Made by a program: the position numbers and the translations under genes
Part shown: piece by piece, positions 17,298-25,429 of the stretch
Position numbering within the stretch: position 1 is the stretch's first letter
Layout: every line of letters starts with the position of its first letter
The notes under the pieces: generated by a model
Seen by the model: the letters and a program-made list of their open reading frames with translations, nothing else
The model's database searches: none
What the model was told of the DNA's origin: nothing
Assembly (NCBI RefSeq): GCF_051195235.1
Contig: NZ_JBNFZM010000001.1
Coordinates: 682,001 to 746,000 of the forward strand
Source of the DNA: Tateyamaria sp947503385
GTDB lineage: Bacteria; Pseudomonadota; Alphaproteobacteria; Rhodobacterales; Rhodobacteraceae
DNA: 64,000 bases
Direction: 5' to 3'

Positions 17298-18923
17298 CTA
17301 GAGGTGCATCCGTGGCATGGCCGCGGGATCAAGGATAAGCTCCACAAGAACGGGGCCTTGGGTCACCGTTGCAACCTCCAACGCGGCTTGCAATTCGTCT
17401 GTATTGGTGGCGCGCAGACCGGTTGCCCCCATTGCGTCCGCCATCGCGGCAAAGGATGGCCATGCAAATGTCGACAGGGCCGGGTCAATCTGCCGATCCT
17501 CAAACTGCACGTATTCCGCACCATACGCCGAGTCGTTGCAGATAACCGTCACCATGTTCAGACGTTCGCGCACCGCTGTCGCGAATTCGGCCAGCCCGCC
17601 CATCATAAAGCCGCCATCCCCGCACAGGAACAACGTCTGTTGCGCAGGTCGCGCGATGGATGCGCCAATGGCATATCCCATGCCCATGCCAATCGCGCCG
17701 ACATGCACTGACTGCACAAAGTTCAGCGGTTGGGATACGCCGATGCGGCACCACGCTTCGGTCATAAAACGCCCGCCATCGGTGACAAAAATGCGGTCCG
17801 CAGGCAGTGCGCGGTCAATGCGGTCGAGCGCATCGAAATAGTTCAGCGTCCCCGGTTCATGCGCCAGCTTGAGCGTGGGCAACGGGGCGCGAAGGGCATC
17901 AGCGTCAATGGTATCGGTAAATTGTGACGATGGAATCTCGGCTGCGTCGAGCCAATGCACAAAGGTGTCGGCCACTGCTGCCGGATCACCAGCCAGCGCG
18001 GCATCCGCCGCCTGATACCGGCCCAGTTGCCGTACATCGTCATCAACTTGCACAAGCCTTTTGCCGCTGAGCAATCCGCCATGGGCAGTGCTGAACCGGT
18101 TGAGGCTGGCACCAAAGGCGACCACGCAATCGGCTGCACCAATCACGTCGGACGCGGCGGGCGTGCTGAGGGTGCCGAATACGCCCAGATCGTAACGCGC
18201 GCCGTCAAACAGCGCTTTGGCCTTGAGCGTGGTGGCCACTGGCGCACCGATCCGGTCGGCCAGTGTTGTCAGGCTGTCTTTGGCATGAATGGCGCCCCGC
18301 CCGGCGAGGATCAGTGGCGCACGGGCGGCCGCCAGTATGCCAATCGCGTCGTCCAGCGCCGTCCCCTCGACGGGATCCGTGGCGTGAACCGCCTCCGGGT
18401 CTTGCACCCCGGCATATTCTGTCTGTTCCCACATAAAGGGCGATGGCATGTTGAGAACGATGGGCCGACGTTCTGCGCGCGCCCGGTCAAATGCGGTTGT
18501 CAGATCACGGACAGCCGTGTCCGGCGATCCGAGGTGTTGAAACCCGGCGCCCGTCGCCTCAATGATCGGCTGCTGGGCCACCGCCTGTAGGTGATCTGGA
18601 TCGGCCTCCGGCGTGTCGCCCGCCAACAGCACAATGGGCAGTTTGCCCTTGACCCCTTCGATCAGCGCGGTGGTCGCGTTGGATACGGCTGGCCCTTGGG
18701 TGATTGTCGCAACGCCCACCCCGCCTGTGACCGACGCGTGACCCAGCGCCATGAGAACCGCGCCCGCCTCGTGAACAGCGGGGACATAGCGCCCGGCACA
18801 GGCCCGCACATAGTGATCGACCAGGAACAGATTCGCGTCGCCCATCAGGCCGTACAACGTGTCGGTTCCTTGATCCCGCACCGCGTGGGCGAGGGCCGCA
18901 TGAACAGGCAAATGTCGTGACAT
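17298..18923 (-). CDS. Thiamine diphosphate-dependent enzyme, acetolactate synthase-like
   Basis: A 541-residue protein with all three TPP-enzyme domains. The N-terminal pyrimidine domain has the catalytic glutamate E52 (VHEAGAVLMALGHA), the middle domain has the GRG motif (LILAGRGAI), and the C-terminal diphosphate domain has GDGGFMM followed by the metal-binding N in VICND. It resembles acetolactate synthase large subunits and benzoylformate or indolepyruvate decarboxylases. No small regulatory subunit follows and no pathway genes are near, so catabolic decarboxylase or lyase activity is as likely as valine/isoleucine synthesis. It runs leftward after the ahcY terminator and converges with the export gene. 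Confidence 0.85.
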   Translation of the reverse strand: MSRHLPVHAALAHAVRDQGTDTLYGLMGDANLFLVDHYVRACAGRYVPAVHEAGAVLMALGHASVTGGVGVATITQGPAVSNATTALIEGVKGKLPIVLLAGDTPEADPDHLQAVAQQPIIEATGAGFQHLGSPDTAVRDLTTAFDRARAERRPIVLNMPSPFMWEQTEYAGVQDPEAVHATDPVEGTALDDAIGILAAARAPLILAGRGAIHAKDSLTTLADRIGAPVATTLKAKALFDGARYDLGVFGTLSTPAASDVIGAADCVVAFGASLNRFSTAHGGLLSGKRLVQVDDDVRQLGRYQAADAALAGDPAAVADTFVHWLDAAEIPSSQFTDTIDADALRAPLPTLKLAHEPGTLNYFDALDRIDRALPADRIFVTDGGRFMTEAWCRIGVSQPLNFVQSVHVGAIGMGMGYAIGASIARPAQQTLFLCGDGGFMMGGLAEFATAVRERLNMVTVICNDSAYGAEYVQFEDRQIDPALSTFAWPSFAAMADAMGATGLRATNTDELQAALEVATVTQGPVLVELILDPAAMPRMHL

Positions 18924-19041
18924 CGCACCCCAAGTGACAAGTGGGACAGAGCCTACAGGTCATATGATCGCCACCGGAATTGCAAGCGCCGGTTGTACTG
19001 AATTGCACCGTAATCGGCAGTCCACCGGGGCAATCGCCAAA

Positions 19042-19071
19042 CAAAAAGGCCCCGCACAGCGGAGCCTTTTG
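19042..19071 (-). terminator. Intrinsic terminator of ahcY
   Basis: Read leftward, AAAAGGCTCCGC pairs with GCGGGGCCTTTT over 12 bp (one G-U pair) around a 3-base loop, then a T-run. It lies 20 bp past the ahcY stop and separates ahcY from the TPP enzyme gene. Confidence 0.9.
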
Positions 19072-19090
19072 CGTCAGAATGTGAACCGGC

Positions 19091-20479
19091 TCAGTAGCGG
19101 TAGTGTTCGGGCTTGTAGGGGCCTTCGGGTTTCACGCCGATGTAAGACGCCTGCTCACTGTCCATCTGGGTCAGCTTGACGCCGATCCGGTCAAGGTGAA
19201 GGCGCGCGACCTTTTCATCGAGGTGCTTGGGCAGGATGTAGACCTCGTTCTTGTAGTCTTCACCCTTGGTCCACAGTTCGATCTGCGCCAGCACCTGATT
19301 GGTAAAGGAGGCAGACATCACAAAAGACGGGTGGCCCGTGGCATTGCCAAGGTTCAAAAGACGCCCTTCGGACAACAGGATCAGACGATTGCCATTCGGC
19401 ATCTCGATCATGTCCACCTGTTCCTTGATGTTGGTCCACTTGTGGTTCTTCAGGTTCGCCACCTGAATCTCGTTGTCGAAGTGGCCAATGTTGCCGACGA
19501 TGGCCATGTCCTTCATCTCGCGCATGTGCTCGATGCGGATCACGTCCTTGTTGCCGGTGGTGGTGACAAAGATGTCAGCGGTCGACACAACATCTTCGAG
19601 CGTGGTCACTTGGAACCCGTCCATGGCGGCCTGCAGGGCGCAAATCGGATCCACTTCGGTCACGATCACGCGGGCACCGGCACCGGCCAGCGACGCCGCC
19701 GACCCTTTGCCAACGTCACCGTACCCCATGACCACGGCCACCTTGCCCGCCATCATGGTGTCGGTGGCGCGGCGGATACCGTCGACCAGCGATTCCTTGC
19801 AGCCGTATTTATTGTCGAATTTCGACTTGGTGACAGAATCGTTCACGTTGATCGCGGGGAAGGGCAGCAAACCATCGCGCACCAGCTGATACAGGCGGTT
19901 CACACCTGTGGTGGTTTCCTCGGACACGCCCTTGATCTGGTCGCGCACCTTGGTGAACCAGCCGGGGCTTTCTGCCAAACGCTTGGCGATTTGCTTCTTG
20001 ATCACCTCTTCTTCTTCGGATTGCGGCACGGGGATCACATCCTCGCCCGCTTCGGCGCGAGCGCCCAACAGGACGTACAGTGTCGCATCGCCGCCATCGT
20101 CGAGGATCATGTTCGGTCCGTCCTCGAACATGAACGACTTGTCGAGGTAATCCCAATGCTCTTCAAGGCTCTGACCCTTGATCGCAAAGACAGGCGTGCC
20201 GCCTGCAGCAATCGCCGCCGCGGCGTGATCCTGCGTTGAAAAGATGTTGCACGAGGCCCAGCGGACATCGGCGCCCAGCACCACCAGCGTTTCGATCAGA
20301 ACGGCAGTCTGGATCGTCATATGGAGCGAGCCGACAATGCGCGCGCCCGCCAGCGGTTTGGTCTCACCATACTCTTCGCGCAGGGCCATCAGCCCCGGCA
20401 TCTCGGTTTCGGCGATGTCCAGCTCTTTGCGGCCAAAATCGGCCAGCGCGATATCCTTGACGATATAGTCTTTTGCCAT
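19091..20479 (-). CDS. ahcY: Adenosylhomocysteinase
   Basis: A 462-residue enzyme that hydrolyses S-adenosylhomocysteine to adenosine and homocysteine, keeping methyltransferases free of product inhibition. NAD-binding GYGDVGKGSAASLAG, the VGNIGHFDNEI segment and the conserved C-terminus KPEGPYKPEHYRY are all present. The ATG at 20479 gives the family N-terminus (MAKDYIVKDIALADFG); an upstream start would add unrelated residues. The divergent 173-bp gap to the FkbM methyltransferase gene contains no SAH or SAM riboswitch that I can recognise. Confidence 0.98.
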   Translation of the reverse strand: MAKDYIVKDIALADFGRKELDIAETEMPGLMALREEYGETKPLAGARIVGSLHMTIQTAVLIETLVVLGADVRWASCNIFSTQDHAAAAIAAGGTPVFAIKGQSLEEHWDYLDKSFMFEDGPNMILDDGGDATLYVLLGARAEAGEDVIPVPQSEEEEVIKKQIAKRLAESPGWFTKVRDQIKGVSEETTTGVNRLYQLVRDGLLPFPAINVNDSVTKSKFDNKYGCKESLVDGIRRATDTMMAGKVAVVMGYGDVGKGSAASLAGAGARVIVTEVDPICALQAAMDGFQVTTLEDVVSTADIFVTTTGNKDVIRIEHMREMKDMAIVGNIGHFDNEIQVANLKNHKWTNIKEQVDMIEMPNGNRLILLSEGRLLNLGNATGHPSFVMSASFTNQVLAQIELWTKGEDYKNEVYILPKHLDEKVARLHLDRIGVKLTQMDSEQASYIGVKPEGPYKPEHYRY

Positions 20480-20652
20480 CTGAACGGGTGTCCTTTGTTC
20501 CGGGTTAGGCGGGCAGATAGCACCGCAACCGCGCCGGGACAACGGGTGCGACGATAGAACCCGAATGCTGTCATGGCTATCTTTGTGCGTTCGTCCGTGG
20601 CAGCCTGCGTCCCAAGAAAAACGCAGCCGTCAAAAACGCGAGCATCAGGCCC

Positions 20653-21420
20653 ATGAACGTGCACCCAAGCAGTACCGTCGCAGAACACATCACCATCAAG
20701 ACCGGCAAGGTCGCAGATATGCCGCATATGCTGGCCACCAACCGCTACGGCACCTATTGCATTCCCAATGACTTCAAGAAACGCGAAGTGCCCAAGCTGC
20801 TGCGCGCCGGGCAGGTCTACGAGGCCGATACGCTGGATTTCCTGCGCCGCCACGTGGGCACAGGCGATATCGTGACCGGCGGCGCTTTTGTCGGTGACTT
20901 CTTTCCCGCGCTGCACGAGGTGCTGCAATCCAAGGCCCGTATCCACAGCTTTGAACCCTTCCCGACCAGCTTTGATGCCTGCGCCTACACCATGGCGTTG
21001 AACGGCCTCACACGGGTAACCCTGCACCGCTGCGCCGTCGGCAAGGAAGCGGGTTCAGCCGCTTTTGCCGTCGCACGGGGCAAAAGCAATGCCAGCCTCG
21101 CAGCGGGTATGCACATCACCGGGGACGCGGACACGGACCTGCACACGATCACGGTGCCCATCATGCCCATCGACGACCTGCTGCCCAAGACGCGCAATGT
21201 CAGCCTGCTGCACCTCGATGTCGAAGGGTTCGAGGCCGACGCCTTGCGCGGGTCCGCGCGCATCCTCGCCAAATCCAAGCCCATCGTTGTGCTCGAAGGC
21301 GCCAAACCGTTTCAGGTGCGCGGCTACCTCAACACGTTGAACGAGGTCGCGCCAGCGGCGGGATACATGCACGTGGGCCGGCTCGACCACAACTCGGTTT
21401 ACCGCCCCAGCCTCGCCTAG
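20653..21420 (+). CDS. FkbM family methyltransferase
   Basis: A 255-residue class I SAM-dependent methyltransferase. GGAFVGDFFPAL is the modified SAM-binding loop after the first strand, HSFEPFPTSFDACAYTMALNG holds the acidic residue that binds the ribose, and LLHLDVEGFEADALRGS is the FkbM signature. Members O-methylate sugars, polyketides or lipids; the acceptor is unknown. It is divergent from ahcY, whose product would remove its by-product. The HD hydrolase gene starts 13 bp downstream. Confidence 0.88.
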   Translation: MNVHPSSTVAEHITIKTGKVADMPHMLATNRYGTYCIPNDFKKREVPKLLRAGQVYEADTLDFLRRHVGTGDIVTGGAFVGDFFPALHEVLQSKARIHSFEPFPTSFDACAYTMALNGLTRVTLHRCAVGKEAGSAAFAVARGKSNASLAAGMHITGDADTDLHTITVPIMPIDDLLPKTRNVSLLHLDVEGFEADALRGSARILAKSKPIVVLEGAKPFQVRGYLNTLNEVAPAAGYMHVGRLDHNSVYRPSLA

Positions 21421-21433
21421 TATCCGTCGCGCC

Positions 21434-22024
21434 ATGAAACAACCACGCGCATGGCAACGGATGCTGTCGGGCCGCAGGCTCGACCTGCTGGACCCGACCC
21501 CGATGGATGTCGAGATCGAGGATATCGCCCACGGCCTGGCCTTTGTGGCGCGCTGGAACGGGCAGACCATGGGTGACTACGCCTATTCAGTGGCGGAACA
21601 TTCCCTTTTGGTAGAGACGCTTTTTGGCCGTGTGGCCCCCAAGGCTCCGGCCAAGTGGCGGCTGGCAGCACTTCTGCATGACGCACCGGAATATGTGATC
21701 GGCGACATGATCTCACCGGTCAAGGCCGCGGTTGGTCCCGGCTATGGCGCGCTGGATGAACGGCTTGAGGCGGCGGTGCATATCCGGTTTGGCCTGCCCG
21801 CCAAAGTGCCCGCGCAGATCAAACGGCAGATCAAGAAAGCCGACAAGATCAGCGCCTGGATGGAGGCGACCCAGATCGCGGGCTTTACCAAAGCCGAAGC
21901 AGACCGGTTTTTCGGCAAACCGGACCCGGCCTTGATGGATGGGCTCGAGATTGTCTTGCGCCCACCTGTCGAAACCCGCAACGCCTATACCGCCCGCCAC
22001 AACGCTCTTCTGGAACAGTTATGA
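21434..22024 (+). CDS. HD-domain hydrolase (YfbR-like)
   Basis: A 196-residue HD-superfamily phosphohydrolase. The metal ligands are visible in YSVAEHSLLVETLF, AALLHDAPEYVIGDM and the later KKADKISAWMEA aspartate. YfbR-type members act as 5'-deoxynucleotidases; similar activity is plausible here but not demonstrated. Its stop overlaps the GNAT start by 4 bp. Confidence 0.85.
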   Translation: MKQPRAWQRMLSGRRLDLLDPTPMDVEIEDIAHGLAFVARWNGQTMGDYAYSVAEHSLLVETLFGRVAPKAPAKWRLAALLHDAPEYVIGDMISPVKAAVGPGYGALDERLEAAVHIRFGLPAKVPAQIKRQIKKADKISAWMEATQIAGFTKAEADRFFGKPDPALMDGLEIVLRPPVETRNAYTARHNALLEQL

Positions 22025-22509
22025 TCAACGTCCGCCCCGCGATCGCACTGGATGCTGCCTCCATGGCGCGCCTGCTGAACGACATCATCAGCGAAGGCGG
22101 TACAACCGCCATCACCAAACCCGTCACCAGCGACGATATCCAAGAGCGTATGGACGCAGATGACAGCAAAACGGCATGGCATGTGGCCGTCAATGATGCC
22201 GAAGAGGTGGTCGGCTTCCAATGGATCGCGCCGGGCGGTGACTATCTGCCCGACGACGCGGCTGAAATCGCCACCTTTGTCCAAATTGGCCAAACGGGTC
22301 TGGGCATCGGATCCAAGCTCTTTAACGCAACCCGGCAGGCGGCAAAGGCTTTTGGCTATCGCTGGATCAACGCCAATATCCGCGCCGACAATGAAGGCGG
22401 GCTGATCTACTACCAATCCCGCGGCTTTCAAGATTATGGCCGGATCGAAGACTACGTGATGGACAATGGCGAAACCGTCGACAAGATCCTGAAACGCTAC
22501 GACCTCTGA
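22021..22509 (+). CDS. GNAT family N-acetyltransferase
   Basis: A 162-residue acetyltransferase with the GNAT fold. The acetyl-CoA loop is GQTGLGIGSKLFNA (about residues 97-110) and the C-terminal half carries the usual YYQSRGFQDYG motif. Substrate unknown. It is coupled to the HD hydrolase gene by ATGA overlap and is followed by an imperfect terminator hairpin before the convergent regA. Confidence 0.87.
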   Translation: MINVRPAIALDAASMARLLNDIISEGGTTAITKPVTSDDIQERMDADDSKTAWHVAVNDAEEVVGFQWIAPGGDYLPDDAAEIATFVQIGQTGLGIGSKLFNATRQAAKAFGYRWINANIRADNEGGLIYYQSRGFQDYGRIEDYVMDNGETVDKILKRYDL

Positions 22510-22528
22510 CATCGCGCCTCACGCCGCA

Positions 22529-22562
22529 AAAAGGGCACGGCCAAAACCGCGCCCTTCTTCTC
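22529..22562 (+). terminator. Terminator of the FkbM-HD-GNAT group
   Basis: AAGGGCACGG (22531-22540) pairs with CCGCGCCCTT (22547-22556) with one mismatch, flanked by A-run upstream and TCTTCTCTT downstream. Confidence 0.7.
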
Positions 22563-22563
22563 T

Positions 22564-22600
22564 TGCAAAATACTCCGGGGGTCTGGGGGCTGGCCCCCAG
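22564..22600. repeat. Probable dispersed intergenic repeat with hairpin
   Basis: TGCAAAATACTCCGGGGG is followed by a 7-bp hairpin, CTGGGGG-CTGG-CCCCCAG (22583-22600). From general familiarity with Rhodobacterales genomes, sequences of this form recur downstream of many genes. Only one copy is in this window, so repeat status cannot be shown here. Read leftward, the hairpin lies just past the regA stop. Confidence 0.45.
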
Positions 22601-22608
22601 TCGACACC

Positions 22609-23163
22609 TCAGCGCGGCGAGCGTTTCGCCAAAATGCGCTGCAATGTCCGCCGGTGCATGTTCAACCGCCGCGCCGTCTCGGACACATTGCGGTCGCACA
22701 GCTCATAAACCCGCTGAATATGCTCCCAGCGCACGCGGTCGGCGCTCATCGGGTTTTCGGGCGGGGGCGGCAAATCATCACCGGTGGCCAGCAGCGCATT
22801 GGTGATGTCGGTCGCGTCCGCGGGCTTGGACAGATAGTCCGTTGCGCCAATCTTGACCGCCGCAACCGCCGTCGCAATCGCGCCGTAGCCTGTCAGCACC
22901 ACAACCCGCGCATCGGGCCGCTTGTCGCGCAGCACCTCAACCACGTCGAGGCCATTGCCGTCTTCCAACCGCAAATCCACCACCGCATAGGCCGGGGGCC
23001 GTGCTGTGGCGATGGCCTTTCCCGCTGTCACGCTGTCGGCTGTCTCGATCTCAAAGCCGCGCTTTTCCATCGCCTTGGCGAGGCGCCGCAAAAACGGCTC
23101 ATCATCGTCTACCAGCAAGAGCGACCGGTCTTCGCCGATCTCGTTCACTGCGGCGTCCGCCAT
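22609..23163 (-). CDS. regA: Redox response regulator RegA/PrrA/ActR
   Basis: A 184-residue response regulator. The receiver has the acidic pair D19/D20, phosphoacceptor D63 (VVDLRLEDGNG), T in VVLTGYG and K in SKPAD. A proline stretch links it to a Fis-type HTH ending in VSETARRLNMHRRTLQRILAKR, which is almost invariant in RegA. It controls respiration, carbon and nitrogen fixation and, where present, photosynthesis genes in response to electron-transport redox state. It lies downstream of senC on the same strand, opposite regB. hvrA, often next, is absent; a GNAT gene converges instead. Confidence 0.97.
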   Translation of the reverse strand: MADAAVNEIGEDRSLLLVDDDEPFLRRLAKAMEKRGFEIETADSVTAGKAIATARPPAYAVVDLRLEDGNGLDVVEVLRDKRPDARVVVLTGYGAIATAVAAVKIGATDYLSKPADATDITNALLATGDDLPPPPENPMSADRVRWEHIQRVYELCDRNVSETARRLNMHRRTLQRILAKRSPR

Positions 23164-23245
23164 GCAATTCTCCAGTTCCCATTTTTCATTGGCTGGAGAA
23201 GACTATGGCGCGCGACCCCCCACGCGTCAAACTTTTGCTAAAAAA

Positions 23246-23866
23246 TCAGGCGTTTTCAACGAAACAGGCGACCCGCTCCGCCATCACGTCCGCCGAAACA
23301 TCACGCCGGAAGAATTCGACAAAGCCGTGTTCCGGCAGCACCAGATAGGAAAAGGTCGAATGGTCCACGAGGTAAAATTCGTCCGATTTGTCATGCGCCT
23401 TGTAGTAGGTTCGATAGGCTTTGCTGGCGGCATCCGTCTGTTCCGGCGAACCTGTCAGACCAATCATCTTTTCGTGCAGGTTATAGGCAAACTCACCAAC
23501 AATTTTTGGCGTGTCCCGCTCCGGGTCAATGGAGATAAAGATCGGCGTGACCGACAGCCCGCGCTCCGTCAGAATGTCCACCGCCTCGGCATTGCGCGCG
23601 GTGTCCAGCGGACAGACATCGGGACAGAATGTGTAACCGAAATAGATCAGCGACGGCTCGGTGATGACATCCTGATCCGTCACCGTTTCGCCGTCGGCAT
23701 TGACCAGTTCAAAGGGTCCGCCAATCTGATTGCCATCGCCGGCAATCTGCGTGGCTCCGCATTGGGCAAAGCCGGTCTCTTCGCCTCCGCCTTGCGACAC
23801 GTACCAGATGCCCCCTACAAATAGGGCAACGACAATGGCGGCAAGCGGGGCGACATAGCGCATCAT
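23246..23866 (-). CDS. senC: SCO1/SenC/PrrC copper chaperone-like protein
   Basis: A 206-residue membrane-anchored thioredoxin-fold protein. One N-terminal helix (about 4-22) exports it to the periplasm; copper ligands C81 and C85 (CPDVC) and H169 (VDHSTF) are all present. SCO proteins deliver copper to the CuA centre of cytochrome oxidase; in the reg cluster SenC/PrrC has also been linked to signalling from the cbb3 oxidase to RegB. It is 82 bp upstream of regA on the same strand and diverges from regB across 78 bp. Confidence 0.95.
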   Translation of the reverse strand: MMRYVAPLAAIVVALFVGGIWYVSQGGGEETGFAQCGATQIAGDGNQIGGPFELVNADGETVTDQDVITEPSLIYFGYTFCPDVCPLDTARNAEAVDILTERGLSVTPIFISIDPERDTPKIVGEFAYNLHEKMIGLTGSPEQTDAASKAYRTYYKAHDKSDEFYLVDHSTFSYLVLPEHGFVEFFRRDVSADVMAERVACFVENA

Positions 23867-23944
23867 GACAAACCTCTGGACGTGGTGAACTATGTGTTAG
23901 CTATCAATTCCTCGCCCCAGTTCAACCAACGATAAAGTGACACA

Positions 23945-25342
23945 ATGGCGCAACCAGACATCAGCCTGCTGACCGGGCAACAACGGTCCAATTGGATCCG
24001 ACTGCGGACGATGATCCTGCTGCGCTGGGTCGCCATTTGCGGACAGCTTGTCGCGCTGACCGTGGCCCAGCGATATTATGGCCTGCAACTGGAACTGGGC
24101 CTGTGCTATCTGGCCGTCGGCGTGTCGGTGATCGGCAACCTGATCGCCATCTTTGTCTTTCCAGAGAACAAGCGTCTGACCGAGACCGAGAACCTGCTGA
24201 TGGTCATGTTTGACCTGTTGCAGCTTGCATTCTTGCTGTTCCTCACGGGCGGTCTGCACAATCCCTTTGCGCTTTTGCTGCTTGGGCCGGTGTCGATCTC
24301 GGCGGCGGTGCTGACCACGCGGTCCACCCTGCTGGTGGGCGGCACAGCAATTGTGCTGGTAACGCTGTTGGGCGAATTTCACCTGCCGTTGCGCACGCAA
24401 CAGGGCTTTATCCTGCGCATCCCGGATCTTTTCGTGTTTGGCAACTGGATTGCGCTGGTGATCGCCATCTGTTTTTTCGGAGCCTATTCGCGGCGGGTGA
24501 CGTCCGAAATTCACTCCATGTCCGACGCCCTGTCAGCCACGCAAATGGCCCTGTCGCGCGAACAGAAACTGACCGATCTGGGCGGCGTGGTCGCCGCCGC
24601 CGCGCATGAACTGGGCACGCCACTGGCAACGATCAAACTGACCAGCGCCGAACTGATCGAAGAACTGGACGACCGCCCCGAATTGCGAGAGGACGCCGCG
24701 TTGATCCGGGAACAGGCCGACCGCTGCCGCGATATCCTGCGCGACATGGGGCGCGCGGGCAAAGATGACCTGCACCTGCGCCAAGCCCCGCTGATGACCG
24801 TCGTGCAAGAGGCGGCAGAGCCACACACCCACCGTGGCAAATACGTGCATTACACCCACGATCCAGACGCCGGTGACGAAATTGATCAACCCGCCATTCT
24901 GCGCAAACCCGAGATCATCCACGGCCTGCGCAACCTTGTGCAAAACGCGGTGGATTTTGCTGCTGCAAATGTCTGGATCGAGGCGCATTGGACGGCGGAC
25001 ACCATCACGCTGCGCATCATGGATGACGGGCGCGGATTTCCCCCGCAATTGCTTGGCCGGATCGGTGATCCGTTTGTGCGCCGCCGCAAGACCCGTGACG
25101 ACCGCCAGCAACGCCCCGAATACGAGGGCATGGGCCTGGGTCTGTTCATCGCGAAAACACTGCTGGAACGCTCTGGCGCTGAACTGACATTTGCCAATGG
25201 CGCTGACCCGTTTGCGCGCGAAAACACCGAACTACCTCATGTTGGTGCAATTGTCGAAGTCAGCTGGCCGCGGGTCAAAATTGATGCGCGCGAAGGTGAA
25301 AATGCGGTTGCGCAGGGGCAAAACGAACCCATTACCGTCTAA
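23945..25342 (+). CDS. regB: Redox sensor histidine kinase RegB/PrrB
   Basis: A 465-residue sensor kinase with about six N-terminal membrane helices (24-180). It carries the conserved ubiquinone-interaction motif GGLHNPF (102-108), the H-box HELGTPLATIKL with H221, and a cysteine exactly 40 residues later (C261, DRCRDI) equivalent to the redox-active Cys265 of Rhodobacter capsulatus RegB. The ATPase domain has NLVQNAVDFA, DDGRGFP and GMGLGLFIAKTLL. It phosphorylates RegA when the electron-transport chain is reduced. The regB / senC-regA arrangement is classical. Confidence 0.97.
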   Translation: MAQPDISLLTGQQRSNWIRLRTMILLRWVAICGQLVALTVAQRYYGLQLELGLCYLAVGVSVIGNLIAIFVFPENKRLTETENLLMVMFDLLQLAFLLFLTGGLHNPFALLLLGPVSISAAVLTTRSTLLVGGTAIVLVTLLGEFHLPLRTQQGFILRIPDLFVFGNWIALVIAICFFGAYSRRVTSEIHSMSDALSATQMALSREQKLTDLGGVVAAAAHELGTPLATIKLTSAELIEELDDRPELREDAALIREQADRCRDILRDMGRAGKDDLHLRQAPLMTVVQEAAEPHTHRGKYVHYTHDPDAGDEIDQPAILRKPEIIHGLRNLVQNAVDFAAANVWIEAHWTADTITLRIMDDGRGFPPQLLGRIGDPFVRRRKTRDDRQQRPEYEGMGLGLFIAKTLLERSGAELTFANGADPFARENTELPHVGAIVEVSWPRVKIDAREGENAVAQGQNEPITV

Positions 25343-25366
25343 AAAGATACAATTTGACCGGTTGTA

Positions 25367-25382
25367 TTAACAACCTGTTAAC
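25367..25382. promoter_or_regulatory. Full CtrA-type binding motif
   Basis: TTAA-N7-TTAAC matches the CtrA consensus exactly (TTAACAACCTGTTAAC). It lies 48 bp upstream of the chosen PAS gene start, in a gap that also holds an ACCGGTT/AACCGGT inverted repeat (25357-25386). Binding is inferred from sequence only. Confidence 0.5.
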
Positions 25383-25429
25383 CGGTTTCTGAGAGCGTGC
25401 GGATTGCCCGAGTGATAGGGAATCCCGGC

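Noticed and set aside
20480..20652. SAH or SAM riboswitch upstream of ahcY
   Set aside because: I looked for the conserved SAH core and pseudoknot elements on the minus strand and did not find them.
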